Shown here piece after piece: positions 31,961-43,401 of a DNA stretch of 64,000 nucleotides. Numbering within the stretch: the stretch's first letter is position 1; every line of letters begins with the position of its first letter. The notes under the pieces were generated by a model that ran no database searches, had not been told where the DNA came from, and worked only from the letters and a program-made list of their open reading frames with translations. This DNA is from Theocolax elegans (Eukaryota > Arthropoda > Insecta > Hymenoptera > Cerocephalidae), in the NCBI GenBank assembly GCA_026168455.1, contig CM047430.1:5665448-5729447 (forward strand), read 5' to 3'. The translations under genes were made by a program, and so were the position numbers.

Positions 31961-34832
31961 TGATTCTTATCCAGTCTTTTATTTTTTTTTTGTTACTTTT
32001 CTTGTTAATATCTAATACCTTTAAATCTCTTGTCAGGTTATTAAACGTGTCTATTGCTTTTATATAACTATTTTTTGTGCTCACTGTTTTAACGAATTTA
32101 GGCTTAATTATAAGTTTTCGTCTTGTTTTACTTTCTGAATTTAAAATTTGTCTTTTAAGATCGTTATAGTAATAAAGAAGACATTGATATGCGAAAGATT
32201 TTGGTATGTTTAAAGGGCTTATTATTTGAAAAGTATTTTTGTTTATAATTTTTAGGATCTTTGTTTGTATAGATTGTAATAGTTGTAAGTTATTTTGATA
32301 TACTCCACCCCATGCTATGATTCCATAGTTAATCACACTGTTAAATAGAGCATAGTATATAATTTTCAATGTGTTACTATCCATGAATTTAGTTATTTTG
32401 CTGAATACAAAAATTAGATACTTAGTTTTATTTATCAAGTATTCAATATGTTTATTCCATTTCATGTTCATGTCAAAATGTATACCTAGATATTTGACCT
32501 CCGTTACTCGCTTAATTAACTCATTGTTTATCTTGATATCTATCTTGTCTGGAACACTATCACAATAATTCCCAAAGGTGATATAAACAGTTTTCTGTAT
32601 GTTTAGAGTTAGTTTGTTTAATCTTAGCCAAATGGAGACCTCTTCTAGATATTTATTCATCTTTACTTCTACTTCTTTCCATGTTGCTCCTGTTGCAGTG
32701 ATAGTTGTATCATCAGCATATGATAGTATGGAGTTATCTGGCATCTTCGTTAGTAAATCATTTACATACAATATAAAAAGTAGAGGCCCAAGGATAGTAC
32801 CCTGAGGAACACCTGTTTTAATTATTTGATAGTCACTTTCTTGCGTGCCATTTCTCAATTTTTGTTTCCTGTTGCTTAAGTAACTGTTAATCAAATCATG
32901 AGCCTTTCCTCTCACTCCATATGCATATAGTTTCTTTAATAATATTTTATGATCTACGGTATCAAAAGCTTTAGCTAGATCTAGGAAGGTAATGGCAATT
33001 GGTTTACTTTGATCAAGTTTCTCGTATATTGAGTTCGTTATAATGCTTAATGCATCCTTTGTTCCTATATTTTTAATAAATCCAAATTGTTTTTTACTCA
33101 GTATATTGCTTTTGTGTATAAAATCAGTAATCCTCACATGTATTATTTTTTCAAAAATTTTGGCAATGTTGGATATCAAGGATATGGGTCTGTAGTTACC
33201 CATTTCATCTTTCTTTCCTGCCTTGTAAATTGGAATTACTTCTGCTATTTTTAATTGATCTGGCCATATTGATTTTTCTATACTTAAGTTAAAAACATAG
33301 GTCAAAATGTCTGCAATATTTATTGCAATAGACTTAAGAGTTTTTGCTTTAATCCCATCAACTCCTCCGTTTTTGAGCTTTAGTTCATTTATAGTTTTTA
33401 AGATTTCCAATTTGTTTGTAGGTTTAATGAAGATTGTTTTTGGGTTGTTAGTAGGCATTTCTAGGAATATTTGATTAGGGGTTTTTATTTTTTTACTTAG
33501 TGTCTCCCCTAATTTGCAGTAAAAATCATTTAAACTGTTTGCAATTTCTTTTTCGTTTTTTATTATTAACTTATCATCCATTTTAATTTGCTTTATTGAA
33601 GTATTATTTTTGCTTTTAGTTCTACCAATTTTATTATTTATACATGACCACAGTTTTTTAGGATTATTTTTATTTTCTTCAATCAATTTTTTATTGAATT
33701 TTAATTTTGCATCTATAATTATTTTATTAAGTGTTTTAACATATGTTTTATATTGTGTTTTGAGTTCTTCATTGTTAGGATACAATTTTAGTCTATTATA
33801 CAGATTTTCTTTCTTATTACAAGAAGTTATAATGGCTTTAGTAATCCAGTCTTTTCTAGGATTTATATTATTTTTTTTCACATTTTTTTTTATATACTTA
33901 GCTTTATCAGTACATATTTGTATATCCTTTATTATGGTTTTTATGATTTCATTAGGATCATTCATATTAAAATATTTAGACCAGTCTACCTTGTTCGCTT
34001 CATACAATAACTTGTCGTAGTTGTACAAGTACGATCTTCCTTGTTTTCCATTACTTTTTGTTGTGATTTTCCCATTTTTTAATTCTACAAAAATCGGGTA
34101 GTGGTCTGTTATATGTATTTTTAATGTTAAAGCTTTAGTAGTCATGAAGTCTGTTTTAATAAATATATTATCTATACAAGTTCCTGTTTCCGACATTAAG
34201 TTTTTTGGCCTCGTGATATTAGTGAAACTTGGTAGAAAACCTTTTTCAAGTAGGTTATTCAAAAAGTTTAAACTTATGTTATTACATTCCATTATATTTA
34301 TATTAAAATCCCCAATAATCATATGATTTTGTACTTTACATTTAATGTCTAAGTAAATTTTTAGATTATGTATGAATTCTGCACAAGTAAGATCATGCGA
34401 TCTATATAACGAAGATATTTGTAACTGTTTATTATTACTTAATGTAATAATAGTATTTATTATTTTAAGTCTATTTATGGTTATTGTTTCACACGTATGC
34501 ATTACATCCTCTCTTACGTATACAACTACTCCATCATTTTTATTTACATCTCCATAGTTATAATAGATTTTATAATCATTTATTTTATAAAACTGATAAT
34601 ACTCTAATTCCCATACCTCTGTACATACAATAACATACGGTTTAATCCTAAGACCCTTTATAAAGATTTGAAGTTTTTCAAAATTTGCTTTTAGGCTTCT
34701 AATGTTCATTGATAAAATTAAATTACTATTATTTCTCCTTTCTTTATTAAAGGTATCAAGATCAAAATATTCACACTCACAGTTTTGTAGATTCTTTTGT
34801 ATTTCTTCAAGTAAATTTAATTGCGTATCCAT
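31953..34832 (-). CDS. Endonuclease/reverse transcriptase ORF2 (959 aa), intact
   Basis: A single open frame. The APE-type endonuclease spans about residues 35-245 (LILSMNIRSLKANF, CTEVWEL with the catalytic glutamate, IIGDFNINI, IDNIFIKTDF, ITDHYPIF). A Lys/Asn-rich linker follows. The RT spans about 480-760 (VIPIYKAGKKDEMGNYRPIS, KKQFGF, TFLDLAKAFDTVDHKI, TGVPQGTILGPLLFILYVND, LSYADDTTI, KYLGIHFDMNMKW). The protein ends RINE at the ORF3 overlap. These motifs place it in the CR1/Jockey group; the clade is not resolved. There is no RNase H. All catalytic residues I can check are present, so it could be active. Confidence 0.88.
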   Translation of the reverse strand: MDTQLNLLEEIQKNLQNCECEYFDLDTFNKERRNNSNLILSMNIRSLKANFEKLQIFIKGLRIKPYVIVCTEVWELEYYQFYKINDYKIYYNYGDVNKNDGVVVYVREDVMHTCETITINRLKIINTIITLSNNKQLQISSLYRSHDLTCAEFIHNLKIYLDIKCKVQNHMIIGDFNINIMECNNISLNFLNNLLEKGFLPSFTNITRPKNLMSETGTCIDNIFIKTDFMTTKALTLKIHITDHYPIFVELKNGKITTKSNGKQGRSYLYNYDKLLYEANKVDWSKYFNMNDPNEIIKTIIKDIQICTDKAKYIKKNVKKNNINPRKDWITKAIITSCNKKENLYNRLKLYPNNEELKTQYKTYVKTLNKIIIDAKLKFNKKLIEENKNNPKKLWSCINNKIGRTKSKNNTSIKQIKMDDKLIIKNEKEIANSLNDFYCKLGETLSKKIKTPNQIFLEMPTNNPKTIFIKPTNKLEILKTINELKLKNGGVDGIKAKTLKSIAINIADILTYVFNLSIEKSIWPDQLKIAEVIPIYKAGKKDEMGNYRPISLISNIAKIFEKIIHVRITDFIHKSNILSKKQFGFIKNIGTKDALSIITNSIYEKLDQSKPIAITFLDLAKAFDTVDHKILLKKLYAYGVRGKAHDLINSYLSNRKQKLRNGTQESDYQIIKTGVPQGTILGPLLFILYVNDLLTKMPDNSILSYADDTTITATGATWKEVEVKMNKYLEEVSIWLRLNKLTLNIQKTVYITFGNYCDSVPDKIDIKINNELIKRVTEVKYLGIHFDMNMKWNKHIEYLINKTKYLIFVFSKITKFMDSNTLKIIYYALFNSVINYGIIAWGGVYQNNLQLLQSIQTKILKIINKNTFQIISPLNIPKSFAYQCLLYYYNDLKRQILNSESKTRRKLIIKPKFVKTVSTKNSYIKAIDTFNNLTRDLKVLDINKKSNKKKIKDWIRINE

Positions 34833-35262
34833 TGTTAAGTAGCTGTTTTTTTTCGTTGTTTTTATTGAGATGATTTGACTATTTGTTCTTCGTGCTGTTA
34901 GAGTTGGTTTTGTCTTTCTTTGATATATAAGTGTATTTGTTTGTATTTTGCATATGTCTCTTAAAGCACTTGTTTCATCCCAGGTTGGTAATACAGGTGC
35001 GATTGGGTAGTCTATAGATTCGATATACTTTGTATTTCTTCAAGTAAATTAATTGCGTATCCATTGTTAAGTAGCTGTTTTTTTCGTTGTTTTTATTGAG
35101 ATGATTTGGACTATTTGTTCTTCGTGCTGTTAGAGTTGGTTTTGTCTTTCTTTGATATATAAGTGTATTTGTTTGTAATTTTGCATATGTCTCTTAAAGC
35201 ACTTGTTTCATCCAGGTTGGGAATACAGGTGCGATTGGGTAGTCTATAGATTCGATATACTT
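34797..35262. repeat. Tandem duplication across the ORF1/ORF2 junction
   Basis: Two units of about 233 bp (34797-35030 and 35030-35262) share TGTATTTCTTCAAG, AGTAGCTGTTTTT, GTGCTGTTAGAGTTGG and GATTCGATATAC in order. Each contains the end of ORF1 and the start of ORF2. The functional ORF1 stop is in the right unit and the functional ORF2 start in the left. The right unit's ORF2 start has lost one base and is out of frame. The duplication lengthens the intergenic spacer and adds a short upstream ORF before ORF2. Confidence 0.8.
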
Positions 35263-36507
35263 CTTTATTTTTTTCTTTAAAATACTACATTTAAGTCTAT
35301 CTGTTGGCAAGTGATCAGTTGGTAGATTAGTTCTGTATTTCTCATTATTATATATACAGTTAGCGCATTCTATTTTAGTATTTTTGCACTCATTTACATT
35401 ATGGTTTTCAGAGCACTTAATGCAGACTGTATTATTTCTGCACTTCGTTGTACTATGACCATATCTTGCACAATTTAAACAAGGTGTAATATTAATAAGG
35501 TCATATGCTCTACAGTACTGATGACCCACAAAAACCTTATTTCCATTCTCTCGTACATACTTATAAATTTCTGGTGTGACTTCCATTAATATTGTATCTG
35601 TTTTATTTCTTTTGTTGGTATACATATTTAGTATTTTTCCACTAGTGTTAAAGGTAGTAAAATTCCTTATGTTAATGTCATTTTCGATTTCACTTTCTTT
35701 CATCTGAGTTGTATTGTTAATACCAACTATTTTTATTTTTGGATTAGACTGTTTTTCTATTACTATATCACACTGTTTCAGATTATTTTTTAGTGCTAGC
35801 TCAGCAGCTTCTACACTTTGATCGTTCATACAGCTTATTTCAATTTCAGTTTTGTTTTTTTGTCTAATGTATTTAGTTTGTATTTCTTTTTGTGAAACTA
35901 TGCAGTTCGTAAGCAGCTCTATGGTATTTTTTTGTTCGATATCTGAGCATTTAACCGTGATTTTAGGTATTCTTTTCGGTTTTGATTTTAGATCACTTAT
36001 TATTTCAGCATACGATTTTTTAACGGGTTGTGGTTCTGAGCATTTTTGTCTTTGTAATTCAATTAGTTCTTTTTGCACTTTGTTCTTATCTTGCAATTCG
36101 GTAACTAGTTCTTTTAGTAACATGTTTTCTGTTATTATGTTGTCCATGTCATTGTCCTCGAATCTTATGGATTTATTTAGTTTTTCTGTAGTTTTATTAT
36201 GTAGGTCTTGTAATAATTCTTTTCTTATTTCCTCTGTTTGTTTCATTTTTATCATTGCGATCACTTTTTTTGCCACATCACTTAACATATGTTTTTCAGT
36301 TATTGCTGTTATATCACTTATTGTATGTTCTGGACATATTACTAAGTTGTTACTCACATATTTCGGGTTTTTTAATTTATCGTAATCACTTCTATGGTAT
36401 CCATTGTCACATACGACACATATCACAGTTGTCACCAGTTGTTTAGGGTGACATTTATAATATTTACGATCCAATTTGTCCGGTGGTGGTTTCTCGGTTG
36501 TCGTCAT
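35194..36507 (-). CDS. Non-LTR ORF1 (437 aa): PHD-like finger, coiled coil, zinc knuckles
   Basis: An N-terminal Cys/His cluster (KCHPKQLVTTVICVVCDNGY, then CPEH, residues about 18-60) looks like a PHD-type finger. A Glu/Lys-rich coiled coil occupies about 95-165. A central region (about 175-330) has the alternating pattern of RRM-like ORF1 domains. CCHC-type knuckles follow (CLNCARYGHSTTKC, CIKCSENHNVNEC, CANC). ORF1 proteins of this kind bind element RNA and assemble particles with ORF2. The frame is uninterrupted. The stop lies in the duplicated junction segment, so the C-terminus (PVFPTW...) is present twice in the DNA. Confidence 0.8.
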   Translation of the reverse strand: MTTTEKPPPDKLDRKYYKCHPKQLVTTVICVVCDNGYHRSDYDKLKNPKYVSNNLVICPEHTISDITAITEKHMLSDVAKKVIAMIKMKQTEEIRKELLQDLHNKTTEKLNKSIRFEDNDMDNIITENMLLKELVTELQDKNKVQKELIELQRQKCSEPQPVKKSYAEIISDLKSKPKRIPKITVKCSDIEQKNTIELLTNCIVSQKEIQTKYIRQKNKTEIEISCMNDQSVEAAELALKNNLKQCDIVIEKQSNPKIKIVGINNTTQMKESEIENDINIRNFTTFNTSGKILNMYTNKRNKTDTILMEVTPEIYKYVRENGNKVFVGHQYCRAYDLINITPCLNCARYGHSTTKCRNNTVCIKCSENHNVNECKNTKIECANCIYNNEKYRTNLPTDHLPTDRLKCSILKKKIKKYIESIDYPIAPVFPTWMKQVL

Positions 36508-36829
36508 ACTGGCTATGTATTATTATTTCATTTTTATTATTAAAAGAGTTTACAATTAATTATTTATATGTTGTGCACTTAAATTAAAGTTGCATGTAAG
36601 ATATGCAAACTCAGCAGTTCAATGAACTGAGCGAACGAGCTCGAGGCACGTCCGCACACTTTGACTGCTGACGACTGACATGTATTGATAAACTTAATTA
36701 AATCATGGTTACAACATACATTTAAACATACCAATTTTATTTAAACTATAAACAAAAATTATTATTAATCAAAACTGTAAAACATGATAAAATTTACATT
36801 TTCGTAAAGGACTTTGGCCGGTTTAGTCA
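36508..36829. other. 5' leader of the three-ORF element and flank
   Basis: 36590-36690 holds a GC-richer stretch with GCAGTTCAATGAACTGAGCG (an imperfect hairpin) that is probably the 5' untranslated region. The rest is AT-rich with no ORF. No target duplication was found. Confidence 0.4.
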
Positions 36830-37650
36830 ATGGCTGACCCACACAGCTCTTGGTGCACTCCGTATAAATATAGATATCTCCATCTGCGTCAATCCTGATA
36901 GCTTCTAGTACAGCCACCTCAATGGGAATTAGTTCGGTCTATAGTGCGATTGTACATTACTCCTTTGTAAAGGGGAGCCTCATACTTTAGTTCTTTCTGC
37001 ACATGTCAACTTCATTGTTCCCTCTACTCTCAAAGTTATCTGTGTATCAGATTCCACCGTAGTCGACTTTCGCGATTTCCCGGTTTTCTATGATGCCAAG
37101 ACTATACTTTGTATCGAACAGAAATTCTTTTGCCATCCTGTCTCAACAAAGCCCAGCGCTATTGCATAGTTCTTTGAGTAGCTGTGAGTGCCTGTTCTTT
37201 CCGAAGTAGCTCGTCATATTTTTCGAGACTAGTGCTGCATATACTAGCCTAGGTTTCAGGAAGGCTTCATAGATGTACATTAACGTTTTTGGTTTTAGTG
37301 CCCAGTTTTTGCTAATAGCCCGTCTGCAGAGCTATAGTGTTGATATTACCTTCGCGCAATGTTCATCTAGGTGTTTATTGTAGTTACTTGACCCTATCAG
37401 TTATCGCTAATTCCTTACCTCGACGAACCAACTTTCCAGTGGCTTTCTACTTGTACTTCTTCGTAAAAATAATTACTTCAGTCTTTGCCGCAGTCACAGT
37501 GAGACCCGTCTTCATGCATCAGTCTTCCGTAGTCCTCAGCTTCTTCTGCATGGTTTCGAAAAAGACCGACAGGATAGGTCCACGTAGATTCTTGTATAGC
37601 TCAATTATCAAGAGCTGTCCTTATTATCTGCTTTGAGATATGGTGCAGAT
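36830..37650 (-). pseudogene. Decayed R1-type reverse transcriptase fragment
   Basis: Minus-strand frames, interrupted many times, show the C-terminal RT/thumb pattern of R1-type elements. The segment GLTVTAAKTEVIIFTKKYK (about 37515-37460), a KYLG-like position, then CRRAISKNWALKPKTLMYIY and AFLKPRLVYAALV (about 37330-37220) appear in the right order. The first part of the RT and the catalytic box are lost or unreadable. This is older than the R1-clade pair at 3-12.7 kb. Confidence 0.6.
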
Positions 37651-37965
37651 CCCTTCGATGTCCTTAAAACCCCTATTTTTATTTAAAGCTTCTCCTCTGT
37701 TGATGCCATGGCTCTGTGCAACTCCGTCACTATGGAACGCACACAATAAGAAACTCCGTATTCTCTCACAGTGGGCTTGAACCAGAGATGGGTTGCATTA
37801 AAATGACAAAGAAAACTGGAAGTGGCATTTGATTTCTTATTACTTTATGATGAAAAAACCGTTCGAATTGAAATCCTAGCTGATCCTGTTTCGAAAATAT
37901 GCATACTTTTCATTTTTTACGTAGTTCATCTCTTCATAAGATATAGTATAGATATATATATATAT
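37651..37965. other. Spacer, nothing recognised
   Basis: No ORF or repeat end apart from the start of a (TA)n run at about 37940 that introduces the row of palindromes. Confidence 0.4.
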
Positions 37966-39323
37966 GGGAGATTCCATGTGAAGTGATCCAGTTAAAAAAT
38001 AGAATTTTGTTTTAATGTATGAAATCAGTAAAAAACTACTTGAATAGAGTGTAGCTAAATTTTTAGACCTGAATTTCAATTAGTACCAGAGTTGTAGCCA
38101 ATCAGAAAGTCGAATTTTTTTAAAAAATTGACTTTTTGGCCATGTTTATCACTTAATAACTCAAAATCTAACAATTTTTTCTTATACACATTAAATTTGA
38201 AAAAGTTTATTAATTTCAAGAAGAATCAGTTCAAATATTTCATTTATTTTATTTTAAAACTTTGAATATAGTTATAATCAATAAAAACCTTTATAGTAAA
38301 AAAAAGGGTTGTACGATCAAAAATATTTTATCCATCCAAAAATCTAATTCATCGATGATTAATTACCTTCAAAATAATGCAAAGTTTGAGTGCGGCAGAG
38401 CATTTTAGACAAAGTTATGGTGTTTTAGTCAAATTTCTTAAAAATAGAGAGCGAATGCATTTTATGAAAAAAACAGAGTAACCGTATACTTGCATTCAAA
38501 CAACATGGCACTATTATTCTTCAATAATCCTAAAATATACTATTTAATGTTAGTTACTGATACTTTTCAATCTCTAAGCTGCTTACAAACACAAAGCAGT
38601 AGGTATAAGCAGTTATACCTGTTATATAATTGGATAAATACCTAAAACTTTTTATAATTCCAATAAATCCAATTATATAACAGGTATAACTAAAAGTATC
38701 AGACTTAATAACAACTAAATAAAAGTATCAGTAATTAACAATAAATAGTATATTTTAGTAATATTGAGGAATAATAGTGCCATATTGATTGAATGCAAGT
38801 ATACGGTTACTTTGTTTTTTTCATAAAATGCATTCGCTCTCTATTTTTAAGAAATTTGACTAAAAACACCATAACTTTGTCTAAAATGCTCTGCCACACT
38901 CAAACTTTGCATTATTTTGAAGGTAATTAATCATCGATGAATTAGATTTTTGGATGGATAAAATATTTTTGATCGTACAACCCTTTTTTTTACTATAAAG
39001 GTTTTTATTGATTATAACTATATTCAAAGTTTTAAAATAAAATAAATGAAATATTTGAACTGATTCTTCTTGAAATTAATAAACTTTTTCAAATTTAATG
39101 TGTATAAGAAAAAATTGTTAGATTTTGAGTTATTAAGTGATAAACATGGCCAAAAAGTCAATTTTTTCAAAAAATTCGACTTTCTGATTGGCTACAACTC
39201 TGGTACTAATTGAAATTCAGGTCTAAAAATTTAGCTACACTCTATTCAAGTAGTTTTTTACTGACTCCATACATTAAAACAAAATTCTATTTTTTAACTG
39301 GATCACTTCACATGGAATCTCGC
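37966..39323. mobile_element. Fold-back element, family A copy 2
   Basis: 1358 bp with ends GGGAGATTCCATGTGAAGTG and its inverse (GGAATCTCGC at the right). It is highly similar to 1507-2898. The right arm lacks a short piece near the centre and carries a local rearrangement at 38690-38740, so the loop is less symmetrical than in copy 1. (TA)n on both sides. No coding capacity. Confidence 0.85.
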
Positions 39324-39350
39324 ATATATATATTATATATATATATATAT

Positions 39351-41005
39351 GGGTGGTTCTCTGTGACATCGAAGATGAAAAAAATAAATATTGCTATAAC
39401 TGTGGGAATATATTTTAGAGGTATCCAGTAGTTCTCTTGAATTTTTTCAGATTTTTTCTTGGCCATTATTTTAAGTTACAGAGAGTCAAAGTTGACATTT
39501 TAGCACTTTTTTGCATTATATGCCCATTTTCATGAATTTTTAGCTCCCAGGGGATGCATTTTTCACTAAAAACATAAGTATGACTTTTTTTGTAAAATTT
39601 TCTGAACTTTTGATTAAAAATACTTTTAAAGACATAAATGTATGCTGTCACACTCTTGTAAGCCATTTAAACCTTAAATAGTGAAAATCAGCAATTCTGC
39701 TCCGGACTCTGGTAACCTAATACTGTCTAAAAGATGTCTTTTTATAGTCAGAAACTGCCTAAAAATTTCCAGAGTGGGTCTAAATCATTAAGATCACTTA
39801 TGGTCAAAATATCCGGGAAAAGTGCCCGAAATATTAATAGAAATGTATATTTGTTGCCTTATAACGATGAATCTATTAGCATGATCATTGAATAAAAAAT
39901 TTGTGCACTTACCTTGGAGTGGTAGAAAAGTATCTTCACTTGTTTTAGTATCCATCTAATCCCCTGTAAGCTGCTAAAAATACAAATATTATTATACAAA
40001 TGTAAAAAATTAATTTTTAAACATTTATAATGCTGAATTTTTAGTTTTACATCCCTTACAAGAATTATAATACTAATCTGAAGGATTACTATAAATATAT
40101 AAACATCATTATTACAATAACTGAATATACGTATTTATACAAAAGATATATAAATAAATCGGATATATAATTATAATGAATAATATGATAACGTGACAGT
40201 GACAAGTTTGTGAAATCTAAACAATGTATTGCTGAATAATAATAATAATAATGTTGAAACTTTTATAGTAATCCTTCAGATTAGTATTATAATTCTTGTA
40301 AGGGATGTAAAACTAAAAATCCAGCATTATAAATGTATAAAAAATAATTTTTTATAATTTTATAATAATATTTGTATTTTTAGCAGCTTACAGGGGATTA
40401 GATGGATACTGAAACAAGTGGAGATACTTTTCTACCATTCAAAGGTAAGTGCATAAATTTTTTTGCAATGATCATGCTACTAGATTCATCGTTATAAGGC
40501 AACAAATATACATTTCTATTAATATTTCGGGCACTTTTCCCGGATATTTTGACCATAAGTGATCTTAATGATTTAGACCCACTCTGGAAATTTTTAGGCA
40601 GTTTCTGACTATAAAAAGACATCTTTTAGACAGTATTAGGTTACCAGAGTTCGGAGCAGAATTGCTGATTTTCACTATTTAAGGTTTAAATGGCTTACAA
40701 GAGTATGACAGCATACATTTATGTCTTTAAAAGTATTTTTAATCAAAAGTTCAGAAAATTTTACAAAAAAAGTCATACTTATGTTTTTAGTGAAAAATGC
40801 ATCCCCTGGGAGCTAAAAATTCATGAAAATGGGCATATAATGCAAAAAAGTGCTAAAATGTCCACTTTGACTCTCTGTAACTTAAAATAATAGCCCAGAA
40901 AAAATCTGAAAAAATTCAGGAGAACTACTGGATACCTCTAAAACATATTCCCACAGTTATAGCAATATTTATTTTTTTCATCTTCGATGTCACAGAGAAC
41001 CATCC
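39351..41005. mobile_element. Fold-back element, family B
   Basis: 1655 bp. The arms (39351 to about 40090, and about 40266 to 41005) are inverted copies with ends GGGTGGTTCTCTGTGACATC. The central 175 bp is unpaired and holds an (AAT)n run near 40240. (TA)n flanks both ends. A half element of the same family lies at 53205-53790. The ORFs at 39466 and 40690 are the same sequence read from the two arms. Confidence 0.85.
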
Positions 41006-41027
41006 ATATATATATATATATATATAT

Positions 41028-41975
41028 GGGCTATTTCACGTCAAGTGGTACGATGAAAATTTTAAATCGCTCCAAAATTTGAAAACAGGCTGGAAATATC
41101 TTTCAGAAGATAGAAAAAAATTTTTAGGTGTTAAAAATAATTTGCCTAAGAGTTATTCCACCATGAAAAATGGAAATTTTTCAATTTTTTAGAAAAATTT
41201 CTATTTTCAAAGCCATTTATCTCAAAATCTATTGAATTTTTTGAAAAAACATTAAAAACAACTTTTGTTCAAAATAATCTTTAGAACTTATCTACCTGGG
41301 TTACAATTCTTAATTTTAACATCTCGAAGAGATAGGGCACTTGGAAATATTGAATATCAAAAAAAGGCGACCACGCCACAATCGATTTTGATCTAACACC
41401 GCTCAAAAGATCACATTTTTCGCGAGCTTTCGAATGGCGGTGGTTAGATTATTGGCCAAGACGATTGGTGTAAGTTATGCCCCATAAACCTCATAAAATC
41501 ACTCATTTTCATGTATTTTAGGGCATAACTTACACCAGCGGTCTTGGCCAATAATCTAACCACCGCCATTCGAAAGCTCTCAAAAAATGTGATCTTTTGA
41601 GCGGTGTTAGATCAAAATCGATTGTGGCGTGGTCGCCTTTTTTTGATATTCAATATTTCCAAGTGCCCTATCTCTTCGAGATGTTAAAATTAAGAATTGT
41701 AACCCAGGTAGATAAGTTCTAAAGATTATTTTGAACAAAAGTTGTTTTTAATGTTTTTTCAAAAAATTCAATAGATTTTGAGATAAATGGCTTTGAAAAT
41801 AGAAATTTTTCTAAAAAATTGAAAAATTTCCATTTTTCATGGTGGAATAACTCTTAGGCAAATTATTTTTAACACCTAAAAATTTTTTTCTATCTTCTGA
41901 AAGATATTTCCAGCCTGTTTTCAAATTTTGGAGCGATTTAAAATTTTCATCGTACCACTTGACGTGAAATAGCCC
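41028..41975. mobile_element. Fold-back element, family C
   Basis: 948 bp with a near-perfect palindrome; the loop is only about 38 bp (41483-41520). The ends are GGGCTATTTCACGTCAAGTG, clearly related to family D and to family A. It is separated from its neighbours only by (TA)n. Non-coding. Confidence 0.85.
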
Positions 41976-42001
<26 letters not shown>

Positions 42002-42006
<5 letters not shown>

Positions 42007-42993
42007 TCCACGTGAAGTGGTCCGATCAAAATTTTAAAATGCCCCAAATTTTGGGTACACATTACAAATGTTTTTCAGAATACAGAAAAAAATTTTTAGG
42101 TACTGGAATTTATTAGTTCAAAAGTTATTCTAACCTCAAAAAGTCAACTTTTTCCAGTTTTTTTCAACACCAGCTGGGTTCATCGCTATTTAACTCAAAA
42201 TCTATCAACTTTTACTATAGAACATTATATGTAACATTCGTTGCTAATTATGTCTAGAATTTATCCTTCTGGGTTAGAATTTCCAATCTCAAGGTTAATG
42301 ACAAATAAACTACATGTCAACATTCAACTTAAAAAAAAACTAACTTCGCCACAATTGATTTTTTTATCCAACAGTCTAAAAGAAAGCTTGGAGCTATACC
42401 TTTCAAATGATCTGTAGCATTTTTATGGCCTTTAATTCTGTAAAAAGTTATGATAATTTAAAGAAAGACGAAATTTTTTTAAAATTTAAATGGGAAATAC
42501 CATGTTAATTTTTGTGAATTTTTTGTCTTTCTTTAAATTATCATAACTTTTTGCAGAATTGAAGGCCATAAAAATGCTACAGACCATTTGAAAGGTATTG
42601 CTCCAAGCTTTCTCTTGGACTTTTGGATAAAAAAATCAATTGTGGCGAAGTTACATTTTTTTTAAGTTGAATATTGACATGTAGTTTATCTAACATTTAC
42701 CTTGAAATTAGAAATTCTAACCCAGAAGGATAAATTCTAGACATAATTAGCAACGAATGTTACATATAATGTTCTATAGTAAAAGTTGATAGATTTTGAG
42801 TTAAATAGCGATGAACCCAGCTGGTGTTGAAAAAAACTGGAAAAAGTTCACTTTTTGAGGTTAGAATAACTTTTGAACTAATAAATTCCAGTACCTAAAA
42901 ATTTTTTTCTGTATTCTGAAAAACATTTGCAATGTGTACCCAAAATTTGGGGCATTTTAAAATTTTGATCGGACCACTTCACGTGGAATACCC
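42002..42993. mobile_element. Fold-back element, family D
   Basis: About 992 bp. The left end is GGCATTCCACGTGAAGTGG; the right end inverts to GGGGTATTCCACGTGAAGTG. The arms are near-perfect inverted copies centred near 42497. (TA)n on both sides. Non-coding. Confidence 0.85.
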
Positions 42994-42994
42994 C

Positions 42995-43025
<31 letters not shown>

Positions 43026-43029
43026 TCCT

Positions 43030-43397
43030 AATAGCGGTTTATGACGCCCGACATAAGATGGATCATTAATAGCGTTTATTTTGAATCTTTCCCAATACAT
43101 TGAAAATTCTCGGTGAACGGATTCTTCCGCTTGCTCAGACCATACGCCCAAGCCATCATTGCTTAAGTACAGAAGGCTATCCTTCAAATGTTCTAAAAGA
43201 ACATGGATTTTTAATGTCTTTGATACTCCCGTACTATCAAAAGCTGTGCGTAATTCTCTTAAATTTTTATTCAGTTCTCTCGTATCAGCCTTTTTTTGTA
43301 GAAAAGCAAGAGTCTACAATCTTATTCATTGACTTAAATGTGGCAATGAAAGGCTGCAATCGAAAAGGTCCACCTTCTTTATAAATTTCTGGGTCGT
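43030..43397 (-). pseudogene. Fragment of an unrecognised transposon-associated protein
   Basis: On the minus strand a frame reads FRLQPFIATFKSMNKIVDSC, then after a frameshift at a run of A's (near 43300) KTLKIHVLLEHLKDSLLY and WSEQAEESVHREFSMYWERF (to about 43035). The pattern of conserved aromatic and charged residues is protein-like, and I have an impression of similar C-terminal segments in repeated insect and hydra proteins, but I cannot name the family. It is cut on the left by a fold-back element and on the right by a TTAA element. Confidence 0.5.
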
Positions 43398-43401
43398 TTA
43401 A

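Larger units (their letters stand above)
30776..36650 (-). mobile_element. Non-LTR retrotransposon with three ORFs, nearly intact (CR1/Jockey-group)
   Basis: Minus-strand order is 5' leader (about 36650-36508), ORF1 (36507-35194), ORF2 (34832-31953), ORF3 (31960-31016) and an AT-rich 3' region to about 30776. All three ORFs are uninterrupted, unlike every other element in the window, so this is the youngest or most constrained. A tandem duplication of about 233 bp spans the ORF1/ORF2 junction (34797-35262). The element is very A-rich on its coding strand. The ends are estimates, because no flanking duplication was identified. Confidence 0.75.

Noticed and set aside
39466..40890. Matching 66-residue ORFs on opposite strands (39466-39666 and 40690-40890)
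   Set aside because: They are the same sequence read from the two arms of fold-back B, not a gene pair.
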